A stretch of 21,934 bases of DNA, taken from contig DCGU01000003.1 of NCBI GenBank assembly GCA_002315325.1, forward strand, positions 1 through 21,934, in the 5' to 3' direction. Made by a program: the position numbers and the translations under genes. This DNA is from Clostridiales bacterium UBA1770 (lineage in GTDB: Bacteria; Bacillota; Clostridia; Oscillospirales; CAG-272). Shown here one piece after another: positions 14,451 to 21,812 of the stretch (position 1 is its first letter; each line of letters opens with the position of its first letter). The notes under the pieces are model-generated. The model had not been told where the DNA came from. It made no database searches and saw nothing but the letters and a program-made list of their open reading frames with translations.

Positions 14451-15419
14451 TTATTTTTGAATCAGGTGGAATGCAAATCCGCCGAAGGTTTCATTAAAAT
14501 AGCTGACTCTGCGTCTGCCGTCGGGGAAGTAGTACGTGCCGCTTTCATCAAAAGTGATGCCTTGGCGTGATAATTGATACACCGCACGGTCCACGGAGTT
14601 CGTTGCAATGGCGATATGGCCGTATTTGCCGCGGCCGTCCGGGCCCAAAACCTCGATGATGTCGCCGACCATGCCGCCGGTTGCATCACCGTCGATGGGC
14701 AGATTAAAGATGGCGCCGAGCGTCTTGAGAAGCTGCAGTGTTTCTTCACCGCTGCCGCAGTTGATGGCGGTGTGGCGAATACCGAACCCGAGCATCAGGG
14801 ATACTGCTTCGCGGCACAGCTTTTCAATTTCGTCAAAACGACCGGCTTCAATCAAATCACCGTTGACCATCCAGCTGCCGCCGCAGGCCAAAATCTTGGG
14901 ATTGGCAAGGTAGGACAGCATATTTTTGGGATTGATGCCGCCTGTCGGCATAAACTTCATTTTGCCGTAAGGAGCGGACATGGCTTTAATCATTTCAAGC
15001 CCGCCGGATTGTTCGGCAGGGAAGAATTTCACGGTATCCAAGCCCATTTCCAGTGCCTGCTCAATACCGGACGGATTGTTGATGCCGGGGATAATCAGTA
15101 CGTTTTTATCCAAACAATACTGCACAACTTTGGGATTGAATCCGGGGCTGACGATGAATTTAGCACCGGCGGCCACGGCCTCGTCCACCTGTTCCGTGGT
15201 CAAAACCGTACCGGCACCAATCAGCATGTCGGGGAAAGCCTTTGCCATGGCGGCAATGGCTTCGCGTGCACAGGCTGTACGGAAGGTGACTTCGGCGCAG
15301 GGCAGACCGCCCTTCATCAATGCCTGTCCCAGGGGAACGGCATCTTCTGCTTTATTCAATTTGACAACCGGTACGATACCGATTTGATAGATTGACTGAA
15401 GGATTGTATTCTTGTCCAT
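14451..15419 (-). CDS. eda: KDPG/KHG aldolase fused to a C-terminal VOC (glyoxalase-like) domain
   Basis: A 322-aa protein; start ATG 15419 follows AAGGAG. Residues 1-208 are a complete Eda-type class I aldolase: PVVKLN, E43 in CAEVTFRT, GAGTVL (68-73), SPGFNP, and the Schiff-base Lys K131 in DTVKFFPAE, then PTGGI (158-162). It should split 2-keto-3-deoxy-6-phosphogluconate to pyruvate and glyceraldehyde-3-phosphate, or 4-hydroxy-2-oxoglutarate to pyruvate and glyoxylate. Residues 210-322 form a VOC/glyoxalase-fold domain: GFGIRHTAIN, GDIIEVLGP, GKYGHIAIAT, then FGGFAFHLIQK. His216, Glu256, His268 and His318 are candidate metal ligands. Plain Eda is about 205-215 aa, so the extra domain is the notable point. 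No kdgK or uronate gene is adjacent. Confidence 0.9.
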   Translation of the reverse strand: MDKNTILQSIYQIGIVPVVKLNKAEDAVPLGQALMKGGLPCAEVTFRTACAREAIAAMAKAFPDMLIGAGTVLTTEQVDEAVAAGAKFIVSPGFNPKVVQYCLDKNVLIIPGINNPSGIEQALEMGLDTVKFFPAEQSGGLEMIKAMSAPYGKMKFMPTGGINPKNMLSYLANPKILACGGSWMVNGDLIEAGRFDEIEKLCREAVSLMLGFGIRHTAINCGSGEETLQLLKTLGAIFNLPIDGDATGGMVGDIIEVLGPDGRGKYGHIAIATNSVDRAVYQLSRQGITFDESGTYYFPDGRRRVSYFNETFGGFAFHLIQK

Positions 15420-15474
15420 GACGTTTCTCCTTGTAAAAATCAAATAACAATACTATCAACAATGAAAATAAAAG

Positions 15475-15502
15475 AAAACGGGAGCGGCTCCGCTCCCGTT
15501 TT
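15475..15502 (-). terminator. secG terminator
   Basis: 12-bp perfect stem (15475-15486 with 15491-15502) with a 4-nt loop, flanked by A4 and T4. It closes the secG transcript just upstream of eda, so eda needs its own promoter; none with clear hexamers is visible in 15420-15474. Confidence 0.9.
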
Positions 15503-15510
15503 CATCGCGG

Positions 15511-15756
15511 TTATTTACCGCAAACAAAGTACAGAATCAATACGACAACTGCAAAAACAGCAGCAATGATACCGGTTGCTTTTTCCAGAATCTTGTCCCA
15601 AGCGCCGGCACGGCTCTTGTTGAAGAAGGTATCTGCGCCGCCCGCGATTACACCGGACAGGTTCTTGTCTTTGCCGGACTGCATCAATACGGCGACAATC
15701 AGAACAGCTGCCAGAATCAGCAGGATGATTCCCAATACGATTTCAATTCCACTCAT
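15511..15756 (-). CDS. secG: Preprotein translocase subunit SecG
   Basis: An 81-aa inner-membrane protein with two transmembrane helices (about 5-24 and 60-78). The conserved cytoplasmic loop MQSGKDKNLSGVIAGGADTFFNKSRAG is typical of SecG, including the GG-x-F element. SecG joins SecYE and helps SecA-driven export. The start is behind GGAGG. It is monocistronic, with a good promoter and a strong terminator. Confidence 0.96.
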   Translation of the reverse strand: MSGIEIVLGIILLILAAVLIVAVLMQSGKDKNLSGVIAGGADTFFNKSRAGAWDKILEKATGIIAAVFAVVVLILYFVCGK

Positions 15757-15805
15757 TATCTATTCCTCCGAAACGAATTCATGTACGTAAGTCACGCGTG
15801 TGGAT

Positions 15806-15834
15806 AGTATATCATATTTTAAGAATAAATGCAA
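15806..15834 (-). promoter_or_regulatory. secG promoter
   Basis: On the minus strand TTGCAT (15834-15829), 17 bp, TATACT (15811-15806). Confidence 0.75.
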
Positions 15835-15852
15835 TAGCAAACTTTGAAAAAA

Positions 15853-16761
15853 TCAGCAATCCATCAGGTGCAGGGCGGCAATTTCCGGGTCGGAAATGCG
15901 TTTTGTGACGGCTTTGGCCTGCATTTCCAAAAAAACGTCGTCGGTGTCGGTCAGTCCCTGTGCCGATAGCGCTGAAGTGATGCGGCCGGCAAAATCCTCG
16001 ATGGCTCGTTCTTTTTCCTGCACACCGGCAGGATTTGTCAACAGCCCCGTGAAAAAATCGGCCTCCTCGCCCAGCAGCGGCAAATCCCGCATGGCGCGGA
16101 AAACCCACTTGTAATAAGGGGCGTAGGCGTAATTGAGCAGGAAAATGACCTGTGACGCGTGCTCAACGAAGGCGGCTAACGCCATGGCGGCGGCACCCGG
16201 TTCGTTGTGCTTGATACATCTTTGGTAATTGTATTGCCCGGCCTGGGCAGCAAGCGCCAGGCCGCCGGCCAGCTTTTTTAACCGCACGTCCTCGGGGCAG
16301 CCGAACGTCAGTTCTTTTCGTATGGCAGAAAAGACGCCCTCGCTGTCACAGAAGACGATGCCGTTCGTGGCATCGGATAAAAAAGAAGAGGGAATACGCA
16401 TCCAATCCCGCCACGTTTCGGGGGCGCCGGGAAGCCCCGTGAAACGGCGGTAAAAGTCGGGAATGACCTGTACGCCGCGGCGGGGATTCTCCACGGCACC
16501 GCGGTTCATGCGGCGCAGCATACGGCCGTACGCTTTGCGCAAATCGTCCCCAATCGCAGCGTCTGTTTCGGAGGTGATCCACAGGCAAAGACCGACCTGA
16601 TTATCGTGGTCAAGCGACGTCTTGTCGTCGTAGCCGCGGCAGTCGGAACCCTCGCCGACCAATCCCACCGCAATGCGGTCGCGCCATGCGGCAAATTCGT
16701 TATCAATCAGCGGTTTGCCGAAGACCTCATAGGCTTCAGCCGCCCGTTCTAATCCGTTCAT
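15853..16761 (-). CDS. DUF4037 protein with a polymerase-beta-type nucleotidyltransferase signature
   Basis: 302 aa from ATG 16761; ATG 16770 is an alternative only 3 nt after GGAGG. The N-terminal domain carries VGEGSDCRGYDDKTSLDHD: G38-S39, 11 residues, then D51-x-D53. This fits the nucleotidyltransferase hallmark GS-x(9-13)-D-h-D, so the two metal-binding acidic residues appear intact. The rest (about 90-302) is a mostly helical DUF4037-like region with a conserved-looking YNYQRCIKHNE. The substrate is unknown; relatives in the superfamily modify antibiotics, nucleic acids or proteins. The start lies 26 bp inside the preceding TPR gene, indicating coupled translation. Last gene of the nrdG-nrdD-trxB-TPR-DUF4037 run; no clear terminator follows. 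Confidence 0.75.
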   Translation of the reverse strand: MNGLERAAEAYEVFGKPLIDNEFAAWRDRIAVGLVGEGSDCRGYDDKTSLDHDNQVGLCLWITSETDAAIGDDLRKAYGRMLRRMNRGAVENPRRGVQVIPDFYRRFTGLPGAPETWRDWMRIPSSFLSDATNGIVFCDSEGVFSAIRKELTFGCPEDVRLKKLAGGLALAAQAGQYNYQRCIKHNEPGAAAMALAAFVEHASQVIFLLNYAYAPYYKWVFRAMRDLPLLGEEADFFTGLLTNPAGVQEKERAIEDFAGRITSALSAQGLTDTDDVFLEMQAKAVTKRISDPEIAALHLMDC

Positions 16762-17575
16762 ATATGGCATCCGCCTCCCGTTCCATCTGTTTTGCAGCGC
16801 GGAAAAAGCCGAGATAATGCAAGGGGTCCGTGCACTTGCGTGCTGTATGGGCATAGTAGGCGTCGTGCGGCAGGTTGGTATCCTGCAGTGCGTCCAGCGC
16901 CATCCGAACGTAGGCCCCGATGCGTTCGTCCTCGGCGTTTTGCCCGTGCAGCAGCATTGCTAAATTGAGATAGGTCAGCCCCAAATCGGGCGTGGGGGCG
17001 CCGGCGCGCAAAACGTCCAACGCTTTGTTGTAGTACTGTTCGGCAAAATCCGGTTCGCCGTTGGCTTCGTACGCACCGGCCATATTGTTGAACAGTCCTG
17101 CCCACCGCACGTCGCGCGGGGCAAGGATTGTCCCCCAGGAACGGCAGGCGTCGCTGTAGGAAAGTAACGCATCTGCCGGACGGCCGGCGGCGCAAAGCGC
17201 CGTACCGATATTGAGTAAAATCATGCCGGCGGACGGTCCTTTTCCCATATCGATACGGGAAAGCAAATCGCGGCATTCGGCAATGGTTTGGTCTTCGTCC
17301 GCTATATTGCCGTACTGGCGGTGATAGCCCAGCAGCTCGTTGTCAATTGACAAAAGAGAGCGTAAATCGTTATTTTCTTTGGCTGTCCCGCGCATTTTTT
17401 GTAAATATTGTCCTGCGGCCTCGTATTGTTCCGTGTGCAAAAAACTGTCATATTCGGCCATGACGGCTTCTATGGCAAGTGCGCCGGAGCCGACAATCGG
17501 CTCCGGCGCAACAGGTTCTTTGTAAAAATCGGTATCGCAGGGACAAATGGGATCGGTGTAATCTGTTCTGTCCAT
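16736..17575 (-). CDS. TPR-repeat protein paired with the DUF4037 gene
   Basis: A 279-aa soluble protein behind TGAGG, 26 nt after trxB. Helical repeats of about 34-42 residues include AGMILLNIGTALCAAGRPADAL (116-137), GLFNNMAGAYEANGEPDFAEQYYNKALDVL (160-189) and LTYLNLAMLLHGQNAEDE (200-217). These are TPR-like (A/G at helix turns, then AExYYxKAL). The N-terminus has a CPC motif (11-13) in an otherwise Pro/Asp-rich tail. No catalytic domain is seen; it probably binds a protein partner, most simply the overlapping DUF4037 product. Its function in the ribonucleotide reductase operon is unknown. Confidence 0.7.
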   Translation of the reverse strand: MDRTDYTDPICPCDTDFYKEPVAPEPIVGSGALAIEAVMAEYDSFLHTEQYEAAGQYLQKMRGTAKENNDLRSLLSIDNELLGYHRQYGNIADEDQTIAECRDLLSRIDMGKGPSAGMILLNIGTALCAAGRPADALLSYSDACRSWGTILAPRDVRWAGLFNNMAGAYEANGEPDFAEQYYNKALDVLRAGAPTPDLGLTYLNLAMLLHGQNAEDERIGAYVRMALDALQDTNLPHDAYYAHTARKCTDPLHYLGFFRAAKQMEREADAIYERIRTGG

Positions 17576-17601
17576 TATAACCTCATTTTTACGACGTTAA
17601 T

Positions 17602-18510
17602 TCAATTGTCTTCGGTGTAACGAATGGCGGCAAGGGCAGCCACGGCACCATCGCCGCCGGCGGTAATCACCTGACGGATGGCCTTGGTGCGGCAGTCGCC
17701 GGCGGCGTAAACGCCGTCCGTGCCGGTCAGGGTGTCGTCACCGGCCACGATGTATCCGCGCTCGTCCAGGGTGCAGACGCCGGCAAACGGTTCGTTTTCC
17801 GGTACCTGTCCGATGGCGACGAAAGCGCCGTCAACGGGCAGGTCGGAAACGGTACCGTCCGTGTTTCGGAGAACCAATGCAGTCAGTTCTTTATCTCCGA
17901 CAAGGGCCTGTACGGACGTGTTGTAGATAATGCTAATATTTTCCTTGGTTGGGATGATTTCCTGCAGCCGTTTTTCACCGGTCAGGAACGCTAAGTTCTG
18001 CACCACGGTGACGTGTTTGCAGTAACCGGACAGCATGATGGCCTCCTGCAGGGCACTGTTGCCGCCGCCGATCATGGCGACGCTTTGCCCTTTGTAGAAG
18101 GGACCGTCGCAAACGGCACAGTAGGAAATGCCGTGCCCGACCAGTTTGTCCTCATTCTCCAGACCGAGTTTGCGGTGCTTTGTACCCGCGGCAATGATGA
18201 CTGCTTTGGCCGCGTAGGTGTTGTACTCACCCTTGACGGTAAAGACGTCTCCCTTTTCAATGCCGACGACGGTATCCATATCCACCTCGGTCCCCAGGGC
18301 CACGGCGTGGTCCATCATATGTTCGGCCAGCTCATTGCCGGACAAAACGGGAAAACCGGGATAGTTTTCCACCTTGGGGGAGTGCGTAATCTCTCCCCCA
18401 AAGGTTTCTTTTTCCAAAACCAATACCGATTTATCGGCACGGCGCGCATAAATGGCAGCCGTCAATCCGGCAGGACCGGAACCGACAATCAGAATGTCGT
18501 ACGTTTTCAT
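17602..18510 (-). CDS. trxB: Thioredoxin-reductase-family flavoprotein (TrxB-like)
   Basis: 302 aa, start 8 nt after nrdD; AAGGAAAA overlapping the nrdD stop is the ribosome binding site. The FAD-binding motif is VGSGPAGLTAA (9-19). The redox pair is C131-AV-C134-D (CAVCD), and the second FAD motif is TGTDGVYAAGDC near the C-terminus. A nucleotide-binding GGGNSALQEA is at 148-157, but the HRRxxxR segment that binds the NADPH 2'-phosphate is replaced by VTVVQNLAFLTGEKRL. The enzyme may therefore use NADH or, like pyridine-nucleotide-independent clostridial homologues, a different donor. Its place directly after nrdD suggests that it recycles the redoxin domain of NrdD. Confidence 0.9.
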   Translation of the reverse strand: MKTYDILIVGSGPAGLTAAIYARRADKSVLVLEKETFGGEITHSPKVENYPGFPVLSGNELAEHMMDHAVALGTEVDMDTVVGIEKGDVFTVKGEYNTYAAKAVIIAAGTKHRKLGLENEDKLVGHGISYCAVCDGPFYKGQSVAMIGGGNSALQEAIMLSGYCKHVTVVQNLAFLTGEKRLQEIIPTKENISIIYNTSVQALVGDKELTALVLRNTDGTVSDLPVDGAFVAIGQVPENEPFAGVCTLDERGYIVAGDDTLTGTDGVYAAGDCRTKAIRQVITAGGDGAVAALAAIRYTEDN

Positions 18511-18518
18511 GCTTTTCC

Positions 18519-20918
18519 TTATTTGTTGCTCTCGATGTATTTGCGAATGTTGGAAACGTTTTCAATGTTCTGTGCCATACCGTCTTTTACGACAACCAGC
18601 GTGGGTGCCTGGCTGATATGGAAAGCGTCGCACAGGTCCTCGTGTTCGTCGGCAATGACCACCTCGTAGGAGATGCCGGCCTGGTCCAGGAAGGTCTTGG
18701 CCATCTTGCAGTTGGGGCAGGTCTTGGTGGCAAACAGCAGGTTGCGGTCACCGCTCAATTCGGCAGCTTTGGTTTCTTCTGCCGCTGCAGGTGCAGCGCC
18801 GTTATCCAGGGCAATGCCGTGTTTTGCGTTGGCAAATTTCGCCATGGATTCGCTTGCTACGTATACGCGGCGGTCCTTAAATTCCTGGGACTTACCGTCG
18901 TTCCAGTTCTGAATCGGGCGGTAGTAACCGGTGATACGGCTCCAAACCTCGGTCTTTGCCTGGCACTTCGGGCAGGAATAAATCTCGCCGGTCAGGTATC
19001 CGTGTTCGGGACATACGGAATACGTGGGCGACATGGTGTAGTAGGGCAGACGGTAGTTTTCGGCAATCTTGCGTACCAAAGCGGCAGCAGCGCGCCAGTC
19101 GGGCAGTTTCTCACCCAGGAAGGCGTGGAATACCGTACCGGAGGTGTACAGCGTTTGCAGTCTATCCTGAATATCCAGGGCAGAGAAGACGTCGTCGGTG
19201 TAGTTAACCGGCAGGTGGCTGGAGTTGGTGTAATAGGGCGTCTTGCCGTTTTCGGAAGCCGTGATAATGTCGGGGAAGCGCTTTCTGTCGTGCTTTGCCA
19301 GACGGTAGGAAGTACCCTCGGCAGGCGTTGCCTCCAGGTTGTACAGATCGTGGTACTCTTCCTGGTAGTCGGACAGACGCTCACGCATATGGTTGAGCAC
19401 TTCTTCGGTGAATTTCTGGGTCTTGGGATGCGTCATATCGGCTTTCAGCCACTTAGCATTCAGGCCGGCTTCGTTCATGCCGAGCAGACCGATGGTGGAG
19501 AAGTGATTTTCAAAGGTGCCCAGGTAGTGCCTCGTGTAAGGATACAAACCTTCGTTGAGCAGTTTGGTCAGCACGTTTCTCTTGATTTTCAGGGAGCGTG
19601 CGGCAATGTCCATCATGTGGTCCAAACGGGCGTAGAAATCGTTCTCATCGGCAGCCAGGTAAGCGATACGGGGCATATTGATGGTAACGACGCCGACGGA
19701 ACCGGTGGATTCACCGGAGCCGAAGTAACCGCCGGTCTTCTTGCGCAGTTCACGCAGGTCGAGACGCAGACGGCAGCACATGGAACGGATATCGCTGGGC
19801 TTCATATCGGAATTGACGTAGTTGCTGAAGTAAGGCGTACCGTATTTGGCAGTCATTTCAAACAACAGACGATTGTTTTCGGTGTCCGACCAGTCGAAAT
19901 CTCTTGTGATGGAGTAGGTGGGAATCGGGTATTGGAAACCGCGGCCGTTAGCATCGCCCTCAATCATGGTCTCGATGAAGGCCTTGTTGATCATATCCAT
20001 CTCGGCCTTGCAGTCTTTGTACTTGAAGTCCATGGCTTTGCCGCCGACAATGGCGTTCAGCTCAGCCAGGTCTTCGGGTACCGTCCAGTCCAGCGTGATG
20101 TTGGAGAAGGGCGCCTGCGTACCCCAACGGGAAGGCGTGTTTACACCGTAAATGAAGGATTCAATGCACTTTTTCACTTCGTTGTAGGACAGGTTGTCCA
20201 CTTTGACGAAGGGGGCCAGATAGGTATCGAAGGAAGAGAACGCCTGGGCACCGGCCCATTCGTTCTGCATAATACCCAGGAAGTTGACCATCTGGTTGCA
20301 CAGCGTTGCCAAATGACGGGCAGGGGAGGAAGTAATCTTGCCGGGAATACCGCCCAGGCCTTCCTGAATCAGCTGCTTCAAGGACCAACCTGCGCAGTAA
20401 CCGGTCAGCATGGACAGGTCGTGCAGGTGGATATCGGCATTGCGGTGCGCGTTGGCAATTTCGCTGTCATAAATTTCGGTCAGCCAGTAGTTTGCCGTAA
20501 TGGCACCGGAGTTGGACAGGATCAAACCGCCCACGGAGTACGTGACGGTAGAGTTTTCCTTAACACGCCAGTCGGTCGCATTGACGTACTGGTTGACGAC
20601 GTCCTTATAGTCGACGATCGTGTTGCGGATATCTCTCATCTTTTCGTGCTGACGGCGGTACAGGATGTACGCCTTGGCTACGTCGGCATAACCGGCCTGA
20701 ACCAATACGTTTTCAACGCTGTCCTGGACGTCTTCCACGGAGATGACGTTTTCTTTGATCTTCGATTCGAAGTCAGCGGTGACTTTCAGCGCGAGAAAAT
20801 CAATGATGGAGTCATTGAATTGTTTTTCCTGTGCCTCGAAAGCCAGACGAATGGCGTTGACGATTTTCTTCAGATCAAAGTCAACGATTTTGCCGTCTCT
20901 TTTTTTAACTTGATACAT
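18519..20918 (-). CDS. nrdD: Anaerobic (class III) ribonucleoside-triphosphate reductase with C-terminal redoxin domain
   Basis: NrdD reduces ribonucleotides to deoxyribonucleotides using a glycyl radical installed by NrdG. The 799-aa product has an N-terminal ATP-cone (1-95, KKRDGKIVDFDLKKIV) for allosteric control. Candidate active-site cysteines are C175 (GYCAGWS) and C381/C382 (MCCRLRLD). The zinc site is C636-PE-H639 ... C649-PK-C652, its first pair being CxxH rather than CxxC. The glycyl radical Gly664 is in RITGYY, followed by WNDGKSQEF. After an Ala/Glu linker (705-722), residues 725-799 form a thioredoxin/glutaredoxin-like domain: CPNC (734-737) and cis-Pro motif QAPT (770-773). The start at 20918 follows GAGGAAGGA. 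Strictly anaerobic cytosolic enzyme. Confidence 0.95.
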   Translation of the reverse strand: MYQVKKRDGKIVDFDLKKIVNAIRLAFEAQEKQFNDSIIDFLALKVTADFESKIKENVISVEDVQDSVENVLVQAGYADVAKAYILYRRQHEKMRDIRNTIVDYKDVVNQYVNATDWRVKENSTVTYSVGGLILSNSGAITANYWLTEIYDSEIANAHRNADIHLHDLSMLTGYCAGWSLKQLIQEGLGGIPGKITSSPARHLATLCNQMVNFLGIMQNEWAGAQAFSSFDTYLAPFVKVDNLSYNEVKKCIESFIYGVNTPSRWGTQAPFSNITLDWTVPEDLAELNAIVGGKAMDFKYKDCKAEMDMINKAFIETMIEGDANGRGFQYPIPTYSITRDFDWSDTENNRLLFEMTAKYGTPYFSNYVNSDMKPSDIRSMCCRLRLDLRELRKKTGGYFGSGESTGSVGVVTINMPRIAYLAADENDFYARLDHMMDIAARSLKIKRNVLTKLLNEGLYPYTRHYLGTFENHFSTIGLLGMNEAGLNAKWLKADMTHPKTQKFTEEVLNHMRERLSDYQEEYHDLYNLEATPAEGTSYRLAKHDRKRFPDIITASENGKTPYYTNSSHLPVNYTDDVFSALDIQDRLQTLYTSGTVFHAFLGEKLPDWRAAAALVRKIAENYRLPYYTMSPTYSVCPEHGYLTGEIYSCPKCQAKTEVWSRITGYYRPIQNWNDGKSQEFKDRRVYVASESMAKFANAKHGIALDNGAAPAAAEETKAAELSGDRNLLFATKTCPNCKMAKTFLDQAGISYEVVIADEHEDLCDAFHISQAPTLVVVKDGMAQNIENVSNIRKYIESNK

Positions 20919-20963
20919 GGTGCAGTGTGTCCTTCCTCAAAAAAACTTATATGATTTTTAAAA

Positions 20964-21665
20964 TCAAATCAAATCGATACCGCGCACTTCGGCAGTGGGA
21001 ATGAACGGCGTAACGGCCGCCAAAAAAGCTTTCATTTCGTCGGCCGTGGGGGAGGTTAACCCTTCCTCCAAAATAGCGCCCGAGTCCTTGAAACATTGGA
21101 TGAAGTAACGGTCGACCGGTGCGATGGCCTGTGCCAAAGCGCTGAAATCGTCCGGGGTGTGCAGCTCGTGCACGGCCGTTGTGCGGAATTCAAACGGCAC
21201 CTTGTCCTGTGATTTCAAAAAAGCAATGCTTTCCGCAAGCGTCGCGGCCATGTCGGACCGCCCGATGGTTTCTTCCAAACGTGCCGGCGCATTTTTGACG
21301 TCCATTGCTACGTAATCGACCAGGCCCTCGTTCACCAATTCCTTCAGCTTTGCCGGGAACGAACCGTTGGTGTCAAGCTTGACGGCGTATCCGGCCGCAC
21401 GAATTTTAATAATGAAGTCCTTGATGTCCGGCTGCAGCAACGGCTCACCGCCGGTAATGGCGACGCCGTCCAGCACTTTCGTGCGGGATTTTAAAAAGGA
21501 AAAGAAATCTTCTTCCGTCATCAACTCTTCTGCGGGAAGACTTGTAATCAAGGGACTGTTATGGCAGAACGGGCAGCGGAAATTGCAGCCGACGGTAAAG
21601 ACGGTGCAGGCCACGTGGCCCGGGAAATCCAATAACGTTAATTTTTGTAAACCGCCGATCTTCAT
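20964..21665 (-). CDS. nrdG: Anaerobic ribonucleotide reductase activating enzyme (NrdG, radical SAM)
   Basis: NrdG uses an Fe4S4 cluster and S-adenosylmethionine to generate the glycyl radical on NrdD. The 233-aa protein starts at ATG 21665, 6 nt after GGAG; a second ATG 12 nt upstream is less likely. KIGGLQKLTLLDFPGHVACTVFTVGCNFRCPFCHN contains the CxxxCxxC motif C27, C31, C34, followed by ITGGEPLLQPD (70-80) and a DTNGS element. The length and the TLLDFPG start match the longer NrdG2-type activases. It is the first gene of the operon; nrdD starts 45 nt later, after an AT-rich inverted repeat (TGATTTT/AAAATCA, 20952-20966). Confidence 0.95.
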   Translation of the reverse strand: MKIGGLQKLTLLDFPGHVACTVFTVGCNFRCPFCHNSPLITSLPAEELMTEEDFFSFLKSRTKVLDGVAITGGEPLLQPDIKDFIIKIRAAGYAVKLDTNGSFPAKLKELVNEGLVDYVAMDVKNAPARLEETIGRSDMAATLAESIAFLKSQDKVPFEFRTTAVHELHTPDDFSALAQAIAPVDRYFIQCFKDSGAILEEGLTSPTADEMKAFLAAVTPFIPTAEVRGIDLI

Positions 21666-21721
21666 AACAATCTCCATGCCGCCTGCAGCGGCGCAAATGA
21701 ATTATTTTACGCAGGGAGCGC

Positions 21722-21750
21722 AAAAAACGACGTGGGGAACGTCCTCACGT
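21722..21750 (-). promoter_or_regulatory. Terminator-like hairpin at the 5' end of the nrd transcript
   Basis: On the minus strand ACGTGAGG (21750-21743) pairs with CCCCACGT (21737-21730) with one mismatch and a 5-nt loop, followed by CG and T6 (21727-21722). It lies right at the predicted transcription start, so it could stabilise the mRNA or act as an early attenuator. Confidence 0.45.
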
Positions 21751-21758
21751 GCGAGGTT

Positions 21759-21787
21759 ATTGTACCACAAGATATTGTGTCTGTCAA
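21759..21787 (-). promoter_or_regulatory. Sigma-A promoter of the nrdG operon
   Basis: On the minus strand TTGACA (21787-21782), 17 bp, TACAAT (21764-21759). Transcription should begin near 21752. Confidence 0.88.
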
Positions 21788-21812
21788 CGCAAAAAGACAC
21801 TAAATATTGTTT
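21765..21812 (-). promoter_or_regulatory. Tandem NrdR boxes
   Basis: Two 16-bp palindromes match the NrdR box (aCaCwAtATaTwGtgt). Box 1, minus strand 21780-21765, reads ACACAATATCTTGTGG. Box 2, 21812-21797, reads AAACAATATTTAGTGT. Each has two mismatches to the consensus. They are separated by 16 bp, so centres lie 32 bp apart (three helical turns), the usual NrdR arrangement. Box 1 lies entirely inside the -35/-10 spacer. NrdR is the ATP/dATP-sensing repressor of ribonucleotide reductase genes. Confidence 0.9.

Noticed and set aside
14283..14570. Plus-strand open frame of 95 codons
   Set aside because: No ribosome binding site; it crosses the eda terminator hairpin and then runs antisense through eda.
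18618..20954. Plus-strand open frame of about 778 codons opposite nrdD
   Set aside because: Shadow of nrdD codon usage; the product resembles no protein and has no upstream signals.
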